Shown: piece by piece, positions 51,512 through 61,881 of the stretch | How the letters are laid out: each line of letters opens with the position of its first letter | Position numbering within the stretch: position 1 is the first letter of the stretch | DNA from: Clostridium drakei | GTDB lineage: Bacteria > Bacillota > Clostridia > Clostridiales > Clostridiaceae | DNA length: 64,000 nucleotides | Assembly: GCF_000633595.2 (NCBI RefSeq) | Contig: NZ_JIBU02000023.1 | Coordinates: 124,001 to 188,000 of the forward strand | Direction of reading: 5' to 3' | Position numbers and translations under genes: made by a program | The notes under the pieces: generated by a model | Database searches by the model: none | What the model was told of the DNA's origin: nothing | The model's input: only the letters and a program-made list of their open reading frames with translations

Positions 51512-53443
51512 ATGAGCTCAATTTCAATTTTACACAATTCCTGGGATTCCTTTTTTAGATATCCTTTTGGGGCAATTGAATGTGAACAAAACATTTTTCT
51601 TAGAATTGAAATAAGTACAAATTCTTATATAAATAATGTTAGCCTAGTACTATTTGATGATTTTAACAAAAATTATTATCCTATGAACTTTGAATTTAAA
51701 GAAAATGATAAAACTGTCTTTAATTTTAATTTAAAATCTCCAGCAAATCCTTCTTTACTTTTCTACTATTTTGAAGTGTGGATAGATAATAAAGCTATTT
51801 ATTATGGAAATAACTCCTTATTATCTGGTGGAAAAGGAGATCTTTATGAAAGTTCTCCTCTTCCTTATCAAATCACAGTTTTCGAAAAAGGATATGCTAC
51901 ACCTAACTGGTTTAAAAACTCTACAATTTATCAAATATTTGTGGATAGATTTTTTAATGGTACTGATGATAACTCTATATTGAATCCTAAAAAAAATACT
52001 TTTATTTATGGTAATTGGTATGATGAACCTATGTATATACGAAACCCAGAAACAAATGAAATATTAAGATGGGATTTTTATGGAGGAAACTTGAAGGGTG
52101 TTCTTAAAAAACTTGATTATTTAAAGAATTTAGGAATAAACATTATTTATTTCAATCCAATATTTGAAGCACGCAGCAATCATAAATATGATACTGGCAA
52201 CTATAAAAAAATAGATAGTATGTTTGGTGATGAAGCATTATTTAAACTTCTTGTAAAAGAAGCTTCTTTAAGAGGTATAAATATAATTCTTGATGGAGTA
52301 TTCAGTCACACAGGTTCTGATAGCTTATATTTCAATAAATATGACAATTATGATTCCTTAGGAGCATATCAATCAAAGGATTCCAAGTATTATTCCTGGT
52401 ATAACTTTAAAAACTATCCAAATGATTATGAAAGCTGGTGGGGAGTCTCGGACTTACCAAATGTCAATGAACTAAATGAAGATTACTTAAACTACATCAT
52501 AAAAGATGAAGACAGTGTTATAAATCACTGGGTTAAGGCTGGAGTAAAAGGATGGAGATTAGATGTAGCAGATGAACTTCCTGATGAATTCATAAAAGAA
52601 TTAAAAAAGGTGAGTTCTAATGCAAATTCAGACTCAATAGTTATAGGTGAAGTATGGGAAGATGCTTCAAATAAAATAAGCTATAGCAAAAGAAGACAAT
52701 ACTTTTTAGGAAAAGAACTGGATTCTGTAACTAACTATTTAATTAGAGACAACCTTTTAAATTTTCTGTGGAATAATATAAATGCTGAAACTTTGAGCAA
52801 TAAATTTATGAGTTTATATGAAAATTATCCTCGTCATAACTTTTACTCTTTGGTCAATCTTATTGGAAGTCATGACGTTGAAAGAATCTACACATTACTC
52901 AAGCAAACTGCTAATAATTATATGGTAAATTCCTCTGATAATTTGGATGATATATGTTTTAAATTATTAAAAATAATGACATTAATTCAATTTACATTTC
53001 CAGGAGTTCCTCTCTTATATTATGGAGATGAAGCAGGACTTGAAGGGCTTAAAGATCCTTATAATAGAGCTACCTACCCTTGGGGATTTGAAAATAAAGA
53101 AATATTAAATTGGTATAAAAATTTAATTCATATAAGAAATGATAACAAAGCTTTGAGAACAGGAAAATGGAAACAAATGTACTTTTATGATAATGTATAT
53201 GGTTATTTTCGTTATATAGATAATAATACAGATGAATTTAATATTTCTTGTGAAAATTCTTTCTGTCTTATAATAGTAAATAAAAATCCAACGAAAGACT
53301 ATAATATTAAGATAAGTATGAACAATCTTAATTATAGCTTCTTAACTAATCTCCTAAATAATTCTGATAAAATAGAAATCCTAAATAATGAATTAAATCT
53401 TCATATAGAACCTTTAGATGTAAAACTATATATTGCCAATTAA
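51512..53443 (+). CDS. GH13 glycosidase (neopullulanase/cyclomaltodextrinase-like)
   Basis: This is a 643-residue cytoplasmic enzyme without a signal peptide. A beta-sandwich N-terminal domain (residues 1-125) is followed by the barrel: FYGGNLKGVLKKLDYLKNLG, catalytic Asp in KGWRLDVADE near residue 352, catalytic Glu in VIGEVWED near residue 382, and NLIGSHDVERI. This architecture matches neopullulanase or maltogenic amylase enzymes that cut maltodextrins and branch points. In the operon with glgP it likely helps degrade glycogen limit dextrins. It starts with ATG 51512 after GGGGGG. Confidence 0.88.
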   Translation: MSSISILHNSWDSFFRYPFGAIECEQNIFLRIEISTNSYINNVSLVLFDDFNKNYYPMNFEFKENDKTVFNFNLKSPANPSLLFYYFEVWIDNKAIYYGNNSLLSGGKGDLYESSPLPYQITVFEKGYATPNWFKNSTIYQIFVDRFFNGTDDNSILNPKKNTFIYGNWYDEPMYIRNPETNEILRWDFYGGNLKGVLKKLDYLKNLGINIIYFNPIFEARSNHKYDTGNYKKIDSMFGDEALFKLLVKEASLRGINIILDGVFSHTGSDSLYFNKYDNYDSLGAYQSKDSKYYSWYNFKNYPNDYESWWGVSDLPNVNELNEDYLNYIIKDEDSVINHWVKAGVKGWRLDVADELPDEFIKELKKVSSNANSDSIVIGEVWEDASNKISYSKRRQYFLGKELDSVTNYLIRDNLLNFLWNNINAETLSNKFMSLYENYPRHNFYSLVNLIGSHDVERIYTLLKQTANNYMVNSSDNLDDICFKLLKIMTLIQFTFPGVPLLYYGDEAGLEGLKDPYNRATYPWGFENKEILNWYKNLIHIRNDNKALRTGKWKQMYFYDNVYGYFRYIDNNTDEFNISCENSFCLIIVNKNPTKDYNIKISMNNLNYSFLTNLLNNSDKIEILNNELNLHIEPLDVKLYIAN

Positions 53444-53518
53444 ATATCACAATTTATATAGTACTTTAATAAACTGTAATATAAAAGTTGAGTAAGCAAT
53501 TTTAAGGAGATTTTTTCA

Positions 53519-54175
53519 TTGTTTAAATTAGAGCCTATGAATTTTAATTTTTCTACTGTAAAAGGTATTACTGAAGATCAATTAATGCAGCATTATAAAT
53601 TATATTCTGGATATGTAAAGAAATTAAACGAACTCTGGAACTTTCCTGTAGATGCTAGAAGCTATGGTGAAGGTAATTCAACTTATAGCAATATGAGAAG
53701 TCTTAAGTTAGGAGAAACTTATGCTTTAGATGGAATTACCCTCCACCAGTTATATTTTGAAAATATATGCAATAGTTTTAAAAAACCTTATGGTGAAATA
53801 CTTAATTTAATAATGAGGGATTTTAAAAGCTTTGAAAATTTCAAAGAGTATTTAACGAATGTAGGGCTCTCCATGAGAGGTTGGGCTATTTTAATCATAG
53901 ATCCTATAGATAATAAGCTCCATATCATAGGTTCTGATGCTCATGATGTTGGAGCCTTATGGAACTGTTATCCTTTACTTGTTATGGATGTATATGAACA
54001 TGCCTATTTCATAGATTTTCAGACAGATAGAAAAAAATACATTGAAGTATTTATAAAAAATATAAACTGGAAAATAGTAAATGAACGACTTGAAAAATAC
54101 TATTCAATTAAATCTACATTGAGCAAGCTTAGGTACTTTGGGAATAATCCTATATACCCTAGATGGTATATTTAA
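53519..54175 (+). CDS. Divergent Fe/Mn superoxide dismutase
   Basis: This is a 218-residue protein of the iron/manganese superoxide dismutase family. The start is TTG 53519, nine bases after AAGGAG. Likely metal ligands: His in LMQHYKLYSGYVKKLNE, His in GITLHQLYFENIC, and Asp and His in VMDVYEHAYFIDF; all four are present. The N-terminal helix pattern differs from the usual HHxxHHxxYV, and the protein belongs to a clostridial side branch. It follows the glycogen operon by 75 bases and ends at a terminator. Activity is probable, not certain. Confidence 0.8.
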   Translation: MFKLEPMNFNFSTVKGITEDQLMQHYKLYSGYVKKLNELWNFPVDARSYGEGNSTYSNMRSLKLGETYALDGITLHQLYFENICNSFKKPYGEILNLIMRDFKSFENFKEYLTNVGLSMRGWAILIIDPIDNKLHIIGSDAHDVGALWNCYPLLVMDVYEHAYFIDFQTDRKKYIEVFIKNINWKIVNERLEKYYSIKSTLSKLRYFGNNPIYPRWYI

Positions 54176-54176
54176 A

Positions 54177-54205
54177 AAAAGTGATACATTTTTGTATCAC
54201 TTTTC
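54177..54205. terminator. Bidirectional terminator after the superoxide dismutase gene
   Basis: AAAAGTGATACA and TGTATCACTTTT pair around a TTTT loop, with A and T runs on the two sides, between two convergent genes. Confidence 0.8.
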
Positions 54206-54207
54206 TT

Positions 54208-56718
54208 TTAGATAAATAAATTTACATTAGAATCCTCTGCTTCTCCTAAATAATAGCCTACTCCTCCTATTTTTACTCCATCAATCAATTCTTCCCTTTT
54301 TATTCCCATAACATCCATTGACATCTGGCAAGCTACTATTTCTATACCAGAATTAACAGCTGACTGTATTAATTCTTCAAGGGAGTTTACATTTTTATCT
54401 TTCATAACTTTTCTAATCATTTTTGCACCCATGCCGCACATATTCATTTTGGAAAGTCCCAACTTTTTACTTCCTCTTGGCATCATCATACCAAACATTT
54501 TATCCATAATACCTTTATCTGCTTTAACCTTTTCAGGTTTTCTAAGTATGTTAAGACCCCAGAAGGTAAAGAACATAGTAACTTTTTTGCCCATAGAAGC
54601 AGCTCCATTAGCTATTATAAAAGATGCTATAGCCTTATCTAAGTCTCCACTAAAAACTACCATAGTTTTATTATCTTTTTGCAATACTTCATTATTTAGG
54701 TGTATATTATTAGTATTCACTAGTTTTTTTTTACCTTTTCTTATTAGGACCTCTATATTTCCTTTATCTCTTTTTCTGCTTATTAATTCATTATTTGTAG
54801 TTTTACACCAAGATTTTATATCCTCATAGAATCCAGGATCTGATGCAATAACTTTTAAAACTTCCCCTTCTTTTATATCTTCAATACTCTTACCAACCTG
54901 CATTAATGGTCCAGGACAGCATAACCCACAAGCATCTAAAGTCTTATTAAAACTTTCTTCTTTCTGTTCATTATACTCATTACTATCACTTTCCAAGCTT
55001 ACTTCTTCCATAGCATTTGCTTTAAAGTTAATAAAGCTATCTTTATCATTCTTATTCATTACAACATCTGCAGGTTTAAATTTACTCATAGAATAAGTTT
55101 TATATCCTCCAGTTAAATTTTTTACATTAAATCCATGAGCAGTTAAAATTCTAGATGCAATGTATCCTCTAAGACCTACCTGACAGTATATTAATATTTC
55201 CTTATCTTTTTCCAATTTATTTTTTAATTCTCTTAAATCATCTACAGGTAAGTTTAAAGCTCCTTCAATATGTCCATTATCAAATTCTAAATCCGTTCTT
55301 ACATCTACAAGCACACTGTTATCTCTATTTCTATTGTCTATATCTTCTGGAACTATTGAATTCATTCTTCCAGTTATTACATTTTCAGCTACAAAACCTG
55401 CCATATTTACTGGATCTTTTGCTGAAGAATATGGTGGTGCATAAGCAAGTTCCAATTCTTCTAAATCATAAATTGTTCCATGAAGTCTCATAACAACTGC
55501 TATATCATCAATTCTTTTATCAACTCCAGCATATCCAAAAGCTTGAGCTCCAAATATTTTTCCTTCTCCATTGAATATAAGCTTTATAGACATAGGAAAT
55601 GCTCCTGGATAATAAGATGCACTAGATTGTGGATGAATGTATATAACTTTATAAGGTATGTTCTTATTTTTCAAAGTTCTTTCATTATTTCCTGTACTTG
55701 CACCTGTAATTCCAAATACTTTTATAATAGCTGTTCCCATAGTACCCTTATATTTTGAATTCAATCCACATACATTATCTGCTGCAATTCTTCCCTGTTT
55801 ATTTGCAGGACCTGCTAATGCTATAGCAGTTTTACTTTCATTTACAAAGTCTACTACTTCTACAGCATCACCTACAGCATATACACTTTCTAAACTTGTT
55901 TCCATATTGCTGTTTACTACTATATGTCCTTTTGGTCCAAATTCTAAGCCCGAATCCTTTAAAAATCCAGTATCAGGCTTCACACCAATAGCAAGTATAA
56001 CTATATCAGCATATAAGCACTTTCCACTGTTCAACATTACATTTATACCATCATTTTCTTCTTTAAAAGCCCTAACCCCATCATTTAAAATAACTCCAAC
56101 ACCGTTATCTTCTAATTCCTTTTCTGCAAAAGTAACCATATCAGAGTCAAAAGGAGCTAATATATGAGGAGCAGCTTCAACTAATGCTACATTTAGTCCT
56201 TTTTCTTTTAGGTTTTCAGCCATTTCAACACCTATATAGCCTCCACCTATAACTACTGCATTTTTAACTTTTTGATCATCTACATAAGCTTTTATCTTAT
56301 CTGTATCAGGTACAGTTCTAAGTGTAAATATTTTTTTGCTATTTATACCTTCTATAGGAGGTTTTAAAGGTGATGCTCCTGGCGATAAAATTAAATAGTC
56401 ATAGGTTTCATTGTACTCACCTTTATCCTTACTATATACTGTTACTTTTTTATTTTTAGAATCTATAGAAACCACTTCGCTATTTACTCTTACGTCTATA
56501 TTGAATCTTTCCTTCATTGCTTCTGGTGTTTGAACCAAAAGTTTTTCTCTTTCTTCTATTTTTCCACCTATATAATAAGGAAGTCCACAGTTTGCAAATG
56601 AAATATACTGACCTTTTTCAAACATTATTATGTCTAAATTTTCGTCAAGCCTTCTAAGTCTGGCAGCAGCTGAAGCACCTCCAGCTACTCCACCAACTAT
56701 TAATACCTTTTTATTCAT
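54208..56718 (-). CDS. CoA-disulfide reductase-like fusion: pyridine nucleotide-disulfide oxidoreductase + rhodanese + TusA + DsrE domains
   Basis: This is an 836-residue cytoplasmic protein with four modules. Residues 1-450: FAD/NAD oxidoreductase (VLIVGGVAGGASAAARLRRL, redox Cys44 in FANCGLPYYIGG, AVVIGGGYIGVEMAENL, VYAVGDAVEV). Residues about 465-550: rhodanese with Cys in EILIYCQVGLRGY near residue 510. Residues about 590-665: TusA/SirA-like with LDACGLCCPGPLMQ. Residues about 683-836: DsrE-like with NGAASMGKKVTMFFTFWG and CQMSMDVMG. Together they would pass sulfane sulfur between Cys residues and reduce persulfides or CoA disulfides. It lies 21 bases after an ArsR gene. It starts with ATG 56718 after AGGAGG. 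Confidence 0.9.
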   Translation of the reverse strand: MNKKVLIVGGVAGGASAAARLRRLDENLDIIMFEKGQYISFANCGLPYYIGGKIEEREKLLVQTPEAMKERFNIDVRVNSEVVSIDSKNKKVTVYSKDKGEYNETYDYLILSPGASPLKPPIEGINSKKIFTLRTVPDTDKIKAYVDDQKVKNAVVIGGGYIGVEMAENLKEKGLNVALVEAAPHILAPFDSDMVTFAEKELEDNGVGVILNDGVRAFKEENDGINVMLNSGKCLYADIVILAIGVKPDTGFLKDSGLEFGPKGHIVVNSNMETSLESVYAVGDAVEVVDFVNESKTAIALAGPANKQGRIAADNVCGLNSKYKGTMGTAIIKVFGITGASTGNNERTLKNKNIPYKVIYIHPQSSASYYPGAFPMSIKLIFNGEGKIFGAQAFGYAGVDKRIDDIAVVMRLHGTIYDLEELELAYAPPYSSAKDPVNMAGFVAENVITGRMNSIVPEDIDNRNRDNSVLVDVRTDLEFDNGHIEGALNLPVDDLRELKNKLEKDKEILIYCQVGLRGYIASRILTAHGFNVKNLTGGYKTYSMSKFKPADVVMNKNDKDSFINFKANAMEEVSLESDSNEYNEQKEESFNKTLDACGLCCPGPLMQVGKSIEDIKEGEVLKVIASDPGFYEDIKSWCKTTNNELISRKRDKGNIEVLIRKGKKKLVNTNNIHLNNEVLQKDNKTMVVFSGDLDKAIASFIIANGAASMGKKVTMFFTFWGLNILRKPEKVKADKGIMDKMFGMMMPRGSKKLGLSKMNMCGMGAKMIRKVMKDKNVNSLEELIQSAVNSGIEIVACQMSMDVMGIKREELIDGVKIGGVGYYLGEAEDSNVNLFI

Positions 56719-56739
56719 ACAAATTACCTCCTACATATT

Positions 56740-57027
56740 TTAGTTTTTAAATAATTCTTTTATTAATCTTACAACTTTTTCATTAGAAACACTGTAATAA
56801 ATCTCAAGGCCATTTCTTTTTCCTTCAACAATTCCTGCTGCTCTAAGCTTTTGTAAATGTTGAGATATAGTAGATTGAGGTACTTGCAAACAATCTTGCA
56901 TATGACTAACATTGCATCCACCATTTTCCAGCAACCCTTTAACTATACATAACCTAACAGGATGTGCTAGTACTTTTAATAATTCTGCTGATTCATTGTA
57001 CTTAGAAAAATCCTTATCCATATCCAT
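56740..57027 (-). CDS. ArsR-family transcriptional regulator
   Basis: This is a 95-residue winged-helix protein. LAHPVRLCIVKGLLENGGCN is the typical start, and the recognition helix is VPQSTISQHLQKLRAAGIVEG. Cysteines at 27, 38 and 46 are present but the arsenic/zinc ELCVC(D)L motif is not. With the sulfur-transfer gene downstream, a persulfide- or redox-sensing role like that of SqrR/BigR is possible but not proven. It starts with ATG 57027 after GGAGG and is cotranscribed with the fusion gene. Confidence 0.88.
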   Translation of the reverse strand: MDMDKDFSKYNESAELLKVLAHPVRLCIVKGLLENGGCNVSHMQDCLQVPQSTISQHLQKLRAAGIVEGKRNGLEIYYSVSNEKVVRLIKELFKN

Positions 57028-57162
57028 ATATTTTTACCTCCATTATTAAGTTTAACTATCATCTATTCTCATATTCATTAATTACTATATTTATATATTA
57101 TGATATACAAATACAAATGTCAATAATATTTTAATATTATATAATTATTTTTTTAATATAAA

Positions 57163-57198
57163 AGATCCTCTAATAATATCATCATTATTAGAGGATCT
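57163..57198 (-). terminator. Terminator after the second RND operon
   Basis: AGATCCTCTAATAAT and ATTATTAGAGGATCT form a perfect 15-bp stem with a 6-base loop. The minus strand continues with TTTATATTAAAAAAA. Confidence 0.75.
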
Positions 57199-57228
57199 AA
57201 TTTTAACATCATTGATCAAAATAGATTC

Positions 57229-58515
57229 TTATTTAACCATATTAACTTTTTCTCCATCACTTAATAAACTTTGTCCTTCTGTAATTATGTCATCATCTAA
57301 TTTTATATTACCTGATACTTCAACTGACTTATCATTTGAAATTCCAGTAGTAACAGCTTCTTTTTTTATCTTTCCATTTTTAACTTCATAAATATAGCTT
57401 ACTCCATTTTCTACCTTTACTGCTTGATTTGGAACAACTAGTACATTACCCTTATTTTCAGCCTGTAATGATACTTTAGTAAACATACCAGCTTTTAATT
57501 CACCACTTGCATTATCAATCTTAACTTTAACAGTATAAGAATTGTCCTTTGAATTGGTATTAGGACTTATGTTATCTATTGTACCTGTTATTTTTTTATC
57601 TTCTAGTGCAGTTATTATTACAGGAACTGATTGTCCTATTTGAATTTTTCCAATTATTTTATCTGGCACATTAATTTCTGCATTTAAACTACTGGAATCT
57701 ATAATAGTAACTGAACCTGATTGTCCACCTGCAATTTGACCTACTTCAACATTTTTTACCGATACAATTCCTGAAATTGGTGCTGTAACAGTGGCATTGT
57801 TTATTTGTATTTGTGCTGTGCTCACACCTGCTTGTGCTTGTGTAACAGAAGCTGCTGCAACTTTAGTATCTTCAGCTCCTATCTGACTCTGGAACAAATT
57901 CAAATTTTGCTGCGCTGTTTCTAGATCCGCACTAGAAGTCTTGAATGTATCTGCCTTCTGATCAAAATCATTTTTTGATACAGCTCCTGCACTATACAAC
58001 TTTTGGTAATTATCATAATCTCTCTGTGCAGCATTATATCTTATTTGTTTGTTAGTAAGGTCTTGTTCATAGCTTGTTAATTGCTTTTGATAATTTGAAC
58101 CACCTGTTTGTTGGAACTTTGCATTTGCAGAATCTACCATTGCCTGCTGCTGCTGAAGATTAGCTCTAAGCTCCGAAGTATCCAATGTAAATAATGTTTG
58201 TCCAGCTGTAACCTTATCTCCAACATTAACATTTACACTGGCAACTTTACCACTACCTTTTGGCAAAACCTCTACCTGTTTTATAGGTTTTAAAGCTGAT
58301 GCATACTGCACATCAGAAGATATTGAACTAACTTTTATTTTTTCTGTTTTTACATTTTTAACATTCTGCTTTATTTCTGCTTTTTTATTACCTTTACCTA
58401 GAAAATGAGAACCTACTGCTACAACAACTATCAAAACTACAAGTATTATTATATTTCTTTTGTTCAGTAAGCCTTTTAATTTAGCAGCATTAAATTTAAT
58501 ACCTTTAAACTTCAT
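57229..58515 (-). CDS. RND efflux system membrane fusion subunit (second system)
   Basis: This is a 428-residue MFP. The N-terminal membrane helix is NIIILVVLIVVVAVGSHFLG. Barrel-sandwich halves are VASVNVNVGDKVTAGQTLFT and ATVTAPISGIVSVKNVEVGQ, split by an Ala/Gln-rich coiled coil (residues about 120-225). It starts with ATG 58515 and overlaps the end of the RND gene by 11 bases. Here the pump gene comes first, the reverse of the first system at 31426-35782. Confidence 0.9.
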   Translation of the reverse strand: MKFKGIKFNAAKLKGLLNKRNIIILVVLIVVVAVGSHFLGKGNKKAEIKQNVKNVKTEKIKVSSISSDVQYASALKPIKQVEVLPKGSGKVASVNVNVGDKVTAGQTLFTLDTSELRANLQQQQAMVDSANAKFQQTGGSNYQKQLTSYEQDLTNKQIRYNAAQRDYDNYQKLYSAGAVSKNDFDQKADTFKTSSADLETAQQNLNLFQSQIGAEDTKVAAASVTQAQAGVSTAQIQINNATVTAPISGIVSVKNVEVGQIAGGQSGSVTIIDSSSLNAEINVPDKIIGKIQIGQSVPVIITALEDKKITGTIDNISPNTNSKDNSYTVKVKIDNASGELKAGMFTKVSLQAENKGNVLVVPNQAVKVENGVSYIYEVKNGKIKKEAVTTGISNDKSVEVSGNIKLDDDIITEGQSLLSDGEKVNMVK

Positions 58516-61500
58516 ACTGTCCTCTACCCCCTACATTCTTAGATTTTCTTTTTCTTAAAATAGAGTTTTTAAAATCTTCCATTAATGTATAAACTACTGG
58601 TATTACAAAAAGGGTAAGTACCGTTGACATAAGCATACCACCTATTATTACTATGCCCATACTCTTTTTCAATTCAGCACCTTCTCCAAGAGATAATGCA
58701 ACTGGAAGCATTGAAACTATTATTGTAGATGTAGTCATTACTATAGGCCTCAATCTGGTAATTGCTGATTCTACAAGAGCATCTCTCAAGCTCATTCCTC
58801 TATCCATAAGGGTATTAGTATAATCTATAAGCAATGTACCATTTTTAGACGACAATCCTTCAAGCATGATTATACCAATAAATGACATTGTATTTATACT
58901 TTGTCCTGTTAGTGCCAGTGCAATAAGTGCTCCCATTATAGCTGAAGGCAAGGACAACATTCTTATAGCTGGAGTTAAATATGATTGATAAAGTACTACC
59001 AGTATCATATAAACAAGAGCTACTGAAGCTGCTAAAGCTTTTCCAAGTGATGAAAATGAATCATCCATACTTTTTTGATCTCCACCAAAGCTTACAGTAT
59101 AACCTGAAGGTATTGTAGTAGCCTTTATCTTACTATTAATAGCCTTTGACACTTCTCCCAAAGATTTTCCTTGGACAATATTAGCATTAACAGTAACTAT
59201 ATCCTGTTTATCTTCTCTAGATATTGATTGTTTAGTATCTGTTTTTTCAACAGTAGCAACTTGACTTACTGCTATTTGCTGTCCTGATTGATTTGCTATT
59301 TTCATATTTTTAATATCTTCTACACTTTTTATTTGTCCATCCATAAATTTAATATTTATATCATTTTCATCATCATTTGCTCTATATGTTCCTGCACTGC
59401 TGCCTGCCAATGCCACTCTAATAGTACTTCCTATCTCTGAAGTAGAAAGACCATATTGAGAAGCAGCCAGGTTATCTATATTTACTTTAATTTCATTGTC
59501 TGTTTGCTCTGCTGAACTTCCAACATCTGTAACACCTGGAACCTTCTTTATTATATCTTCAACTTCTTTTGATAATTCTTTTAATGTATCTGAATTATTA
59601 CCTTTTATCTCAATAGAAATTGGCTTACTAGCACCACTTGAACCACTTTCTGCTTCTGATACATTAAAATCTACTCCAGTCAAGTTTTTACTTCCAAAAT
59701 CACGAACTTGACTTACAAGCTCACTTTGACTTTTTTTACGCTTATCCTTTGGAACTAAATTAACGGTAATTTGTCCCGAAGCAGCTTGTGAGTTTCGTCC
59801 ACTTGCTCCAATTGATGAATAGTAACTTTTTACTTCTTTTAGTCCATTTAAATAATTTTCTACTTGTGCCACCTTTTCATCTGTTTGCTTTAATGTAGCT
59901 CCAGCGGATAATTTTACATCAATGGTAAACTCACTTTGATCATACTTTGGCATATTCTCCAATTTTACTAATCCCATTGGAATAAGAGCCACACTAAATA
60001 TCAAGCCTATAATAAAAGCAATTATAACTTTTCCTCTATGATGCAATGATTTTATAATCAATCCTCTATAAATCTCTATTGATTTAGTAAAGAATCCACT
60101 TTTTTCTTTAACACTTTCTTCTCTCTTTTTAAGCAATCTTGCTGACAACATTGGAGTTACTGTAAATGATACTATAAGCGAAAATATTGTAGCTACAACT
60201 ATAGTTAAACCAAATTCTTTAAACATCTGGCCTATTGTTCCAGACATAAGTGAAATAGGTGCAAATACAACCATATCACAAAAACTTATTGCTATAGCTG
60301 CTAGTCCTACTTCTTTACGTCCACCAATAGCTGCTTCTATAGGAGGTTTTCCTAAATCGAAATGCCTCTGTATATTCTCTATTACAACTATAGAATCATC
60401 CACCAGAGTACCTACAACAAGAGATAATCCCATCATAGATAACATATTCATGGAAAAATGTAGTTCATACATCATAAAAAATGTGGCTATAAGTGATGTA
60501 GGTATTGCAACTAAAACAACTAAAGAAGAACGTAAACTACGGAAGAATAAGTAAAGTACTATTGCAGTAGTTATAATTCCTTCAATAAGATTATGTTTTA
60601 TTTGAACCAATGAAGAAGTAATAAAAGTTGTAGTGTCCATTGCAATATCCATATTAATTCCACTTGGAATGTCTTTTTTCATTGATTGCAATTCTTTTTT
60701 TACAGTATTTGCTACTTCTACTACATTAGCATCACTTTGTTTACTAATTACAACAGCTAAAGTTTTCTTTCCCTTATATCTCATTATTGATGTATCTTCA
60801 GGAGCTTCTAGACTTACTTTCGCGATATCACCAAGACGTACAGTCCCACCAGCTGTTGTAGGGATCAACATATTTTTTACAGAGTCTATATTATTAAATT
60901 GTCCAATAACTCTAACTGATTGATTCATGTTATCCTGCTTAATTTGTCCTGCTGGTACACTGGTATTAGCAGCTTGAATTTTACTAGATATAGTATTTGT
61001 ACTAACTCCATAATATTCCATAGCTGTTTTATCAATCCTTATAACCAGCTCTTTCTTTTGAGCACCCATTATACTAACTTGTCCCACACCAGATATTTTT
61101 TCTAATTTTTGCTTTAATGAATCTCCTTCATTGTACAATTCATCAGAATTGGCACTTCCATTTAATGAAACTACCAAAATTGGAATGGCATTAGTATCCA
61201 TCTTAAATATAGTTGGTTTATCAGCATCCTTAGGAAGACTTCTAGATGCATTATCTATTGCTTTTTGAACATCTAAATATGCAGTATTTATATTAGCACT
61301 TGATTTAAATTTTATCATAACAGAACCGGTTCCCTCTTGAGAAGTAGAACTAATGGTATCAACACCATTTATTCCTGACACCGAATCTTCTATAGGCTTA
61401 ACAATATCTTTCTTAATATCTTCAGCACTTGCACCATTATATGTGGTCACTATTGATAAAATTGGTATATTCATATCTGGTAATAAGCTTGACCCCATGC

Positions 61501-61591
61501 TTTTATAACCAAATACACCTAGTGCAAGTATTAATACTACAGCCATCCACACTGCAGTTGGTCTTTTTACTGATATTTCAGTTACACTCAT
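58505..61591 (-). CDS. RND-family efflux pump (second system)
   Basis: This is a 1028-residue AcrB-like transporter. The first helix is TAVWMAVVLILALGVFGYKS; the proton-relay motif is VVGTLVDDSIVVIENIQRHF; MLSARLLKKREE ends the first half; and FIGIIMLEGLSSKNGTLLIDY is in the second half. It starts with ATG 61591 after GGAGG. It is transcribed together with the MFP gene. The substrate is unknown. Confidence 0.93.
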   Translation of the reverse strand: MSVTEISVKRPTAVWMAVVLILALGVFGYKSMGSSLLPDMNIPILSIVTTYNGASAEDIKKDIVKPIEDSVSGINGVDTISSTSQEGTGSVMIKFKSSANINTAYLDVQKAIDNASRSLPKDADKPTIFKMDTNAIPILVVSLNGSANSDELYNEGDSLKQKLEKISGVGQVSIMGAQKKELVIRIDKTAMEYYGVSTNTISSKIQAANTSVPAGQIKQDNMNQSVRVIGQFNNIDSVKNMLIPTTAGGTVRLGDIAKVSLEAPEDTSIMRYKGKKTLAVVISKQSDANVVEVANTVKKELQSMKKDIPSGINMDIAMDTTTFITSSLVQIKHNLIEGIITTAIVLYLFFRSLRSSLVVLVAIPTSLIATFFMMYELHFSMNMLSMMGLSLVVGTLVDDSIVVIENIQRHFDLGKPPIEAAIGGRKEVGLAAIAISFCDMVVFAPISLMSGTIGQMFKEFGLTIVVATIFSLIVSFTVTPMLSARLLKKREESVKEKSGFFTKSIEIYRGLIIKSLHHRGKVIIAFIIGLIFSVALIPMGLVKLENMPKYDQSEFTIDVKLSAGATLKQTDEKVAQVENYLNGLKEVKSYYSSIGASGRNSQAASGQITVNLVPKDKRKKSQSELVSQVRDFGSKNLTGVDFNVSEAESGSSGASKPISIEIKGNNSDTLKELSKEVEDIIKKVPGVTDVGSSAEQTDNEIKVNIDNLAASQYGLSTSEIGSTIRVALAGSSAGTYRANDDENDINIKFMDGQIKSVEDIKNMKIANQSGQQIAVSQVATVEKTDTKQSISREDKQDIVTVNANIVQGKSLGEVSKAINSKIKATTIPSGYTVSFGGDQKSMDDSFSSLGKALAASVALVYMILVVLYQSYLTPAIRMLSLPSAIMGALIALALTGQSINTMSFIGIIMLEGLSSKNGTLLIDYTNTLMDRGMSLRDALVESAITRLRPIVMTTSTIIVSMLPVALSLGEGAELKKSMGIVIIGGMLMSTVLTLFVIPVVYTLMEDFKNSILRKRKSKNVGGRGQYEV

Positions 61592-61881
61592 GCTTTACCT
61601 CCATTAACAATCTTTACTATAATCTTTAGTATGTATAAATTCAAATACTAGTAAGTTAAAAAACTTTTACACAATCACCCCCATAAATCCATTATTAACA
61701 ATACATAGATATCCCTAATTTAATCATTCTATATTACTAACTTTTACTGCTTTGTACTATTTAGTCATATTTACATGAATATATTAGTCTATAAGATGTC
61801 TTAATTATAGTTATTTTAGTTATAAAAATCACTATGACTTTTGTCACATATTTAATTTATTGAAAATAATTGAATTCATGA
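61592..61881. other. 290-base gap between the TetR gene and the second RND gene
   Basis: No gene is seen. It must hold the promoter of the RND operon, but I find no -35/-10 pair near consensus and no strong dyad. Confidence 0.3.

Noticed and set aside
55480-56167. Plus-strand frames of 92 and 169 codons inside the sulfur-transfer fusion gene
   Set aside because: They are shadows of the oxidoreductase domain on the other strand.
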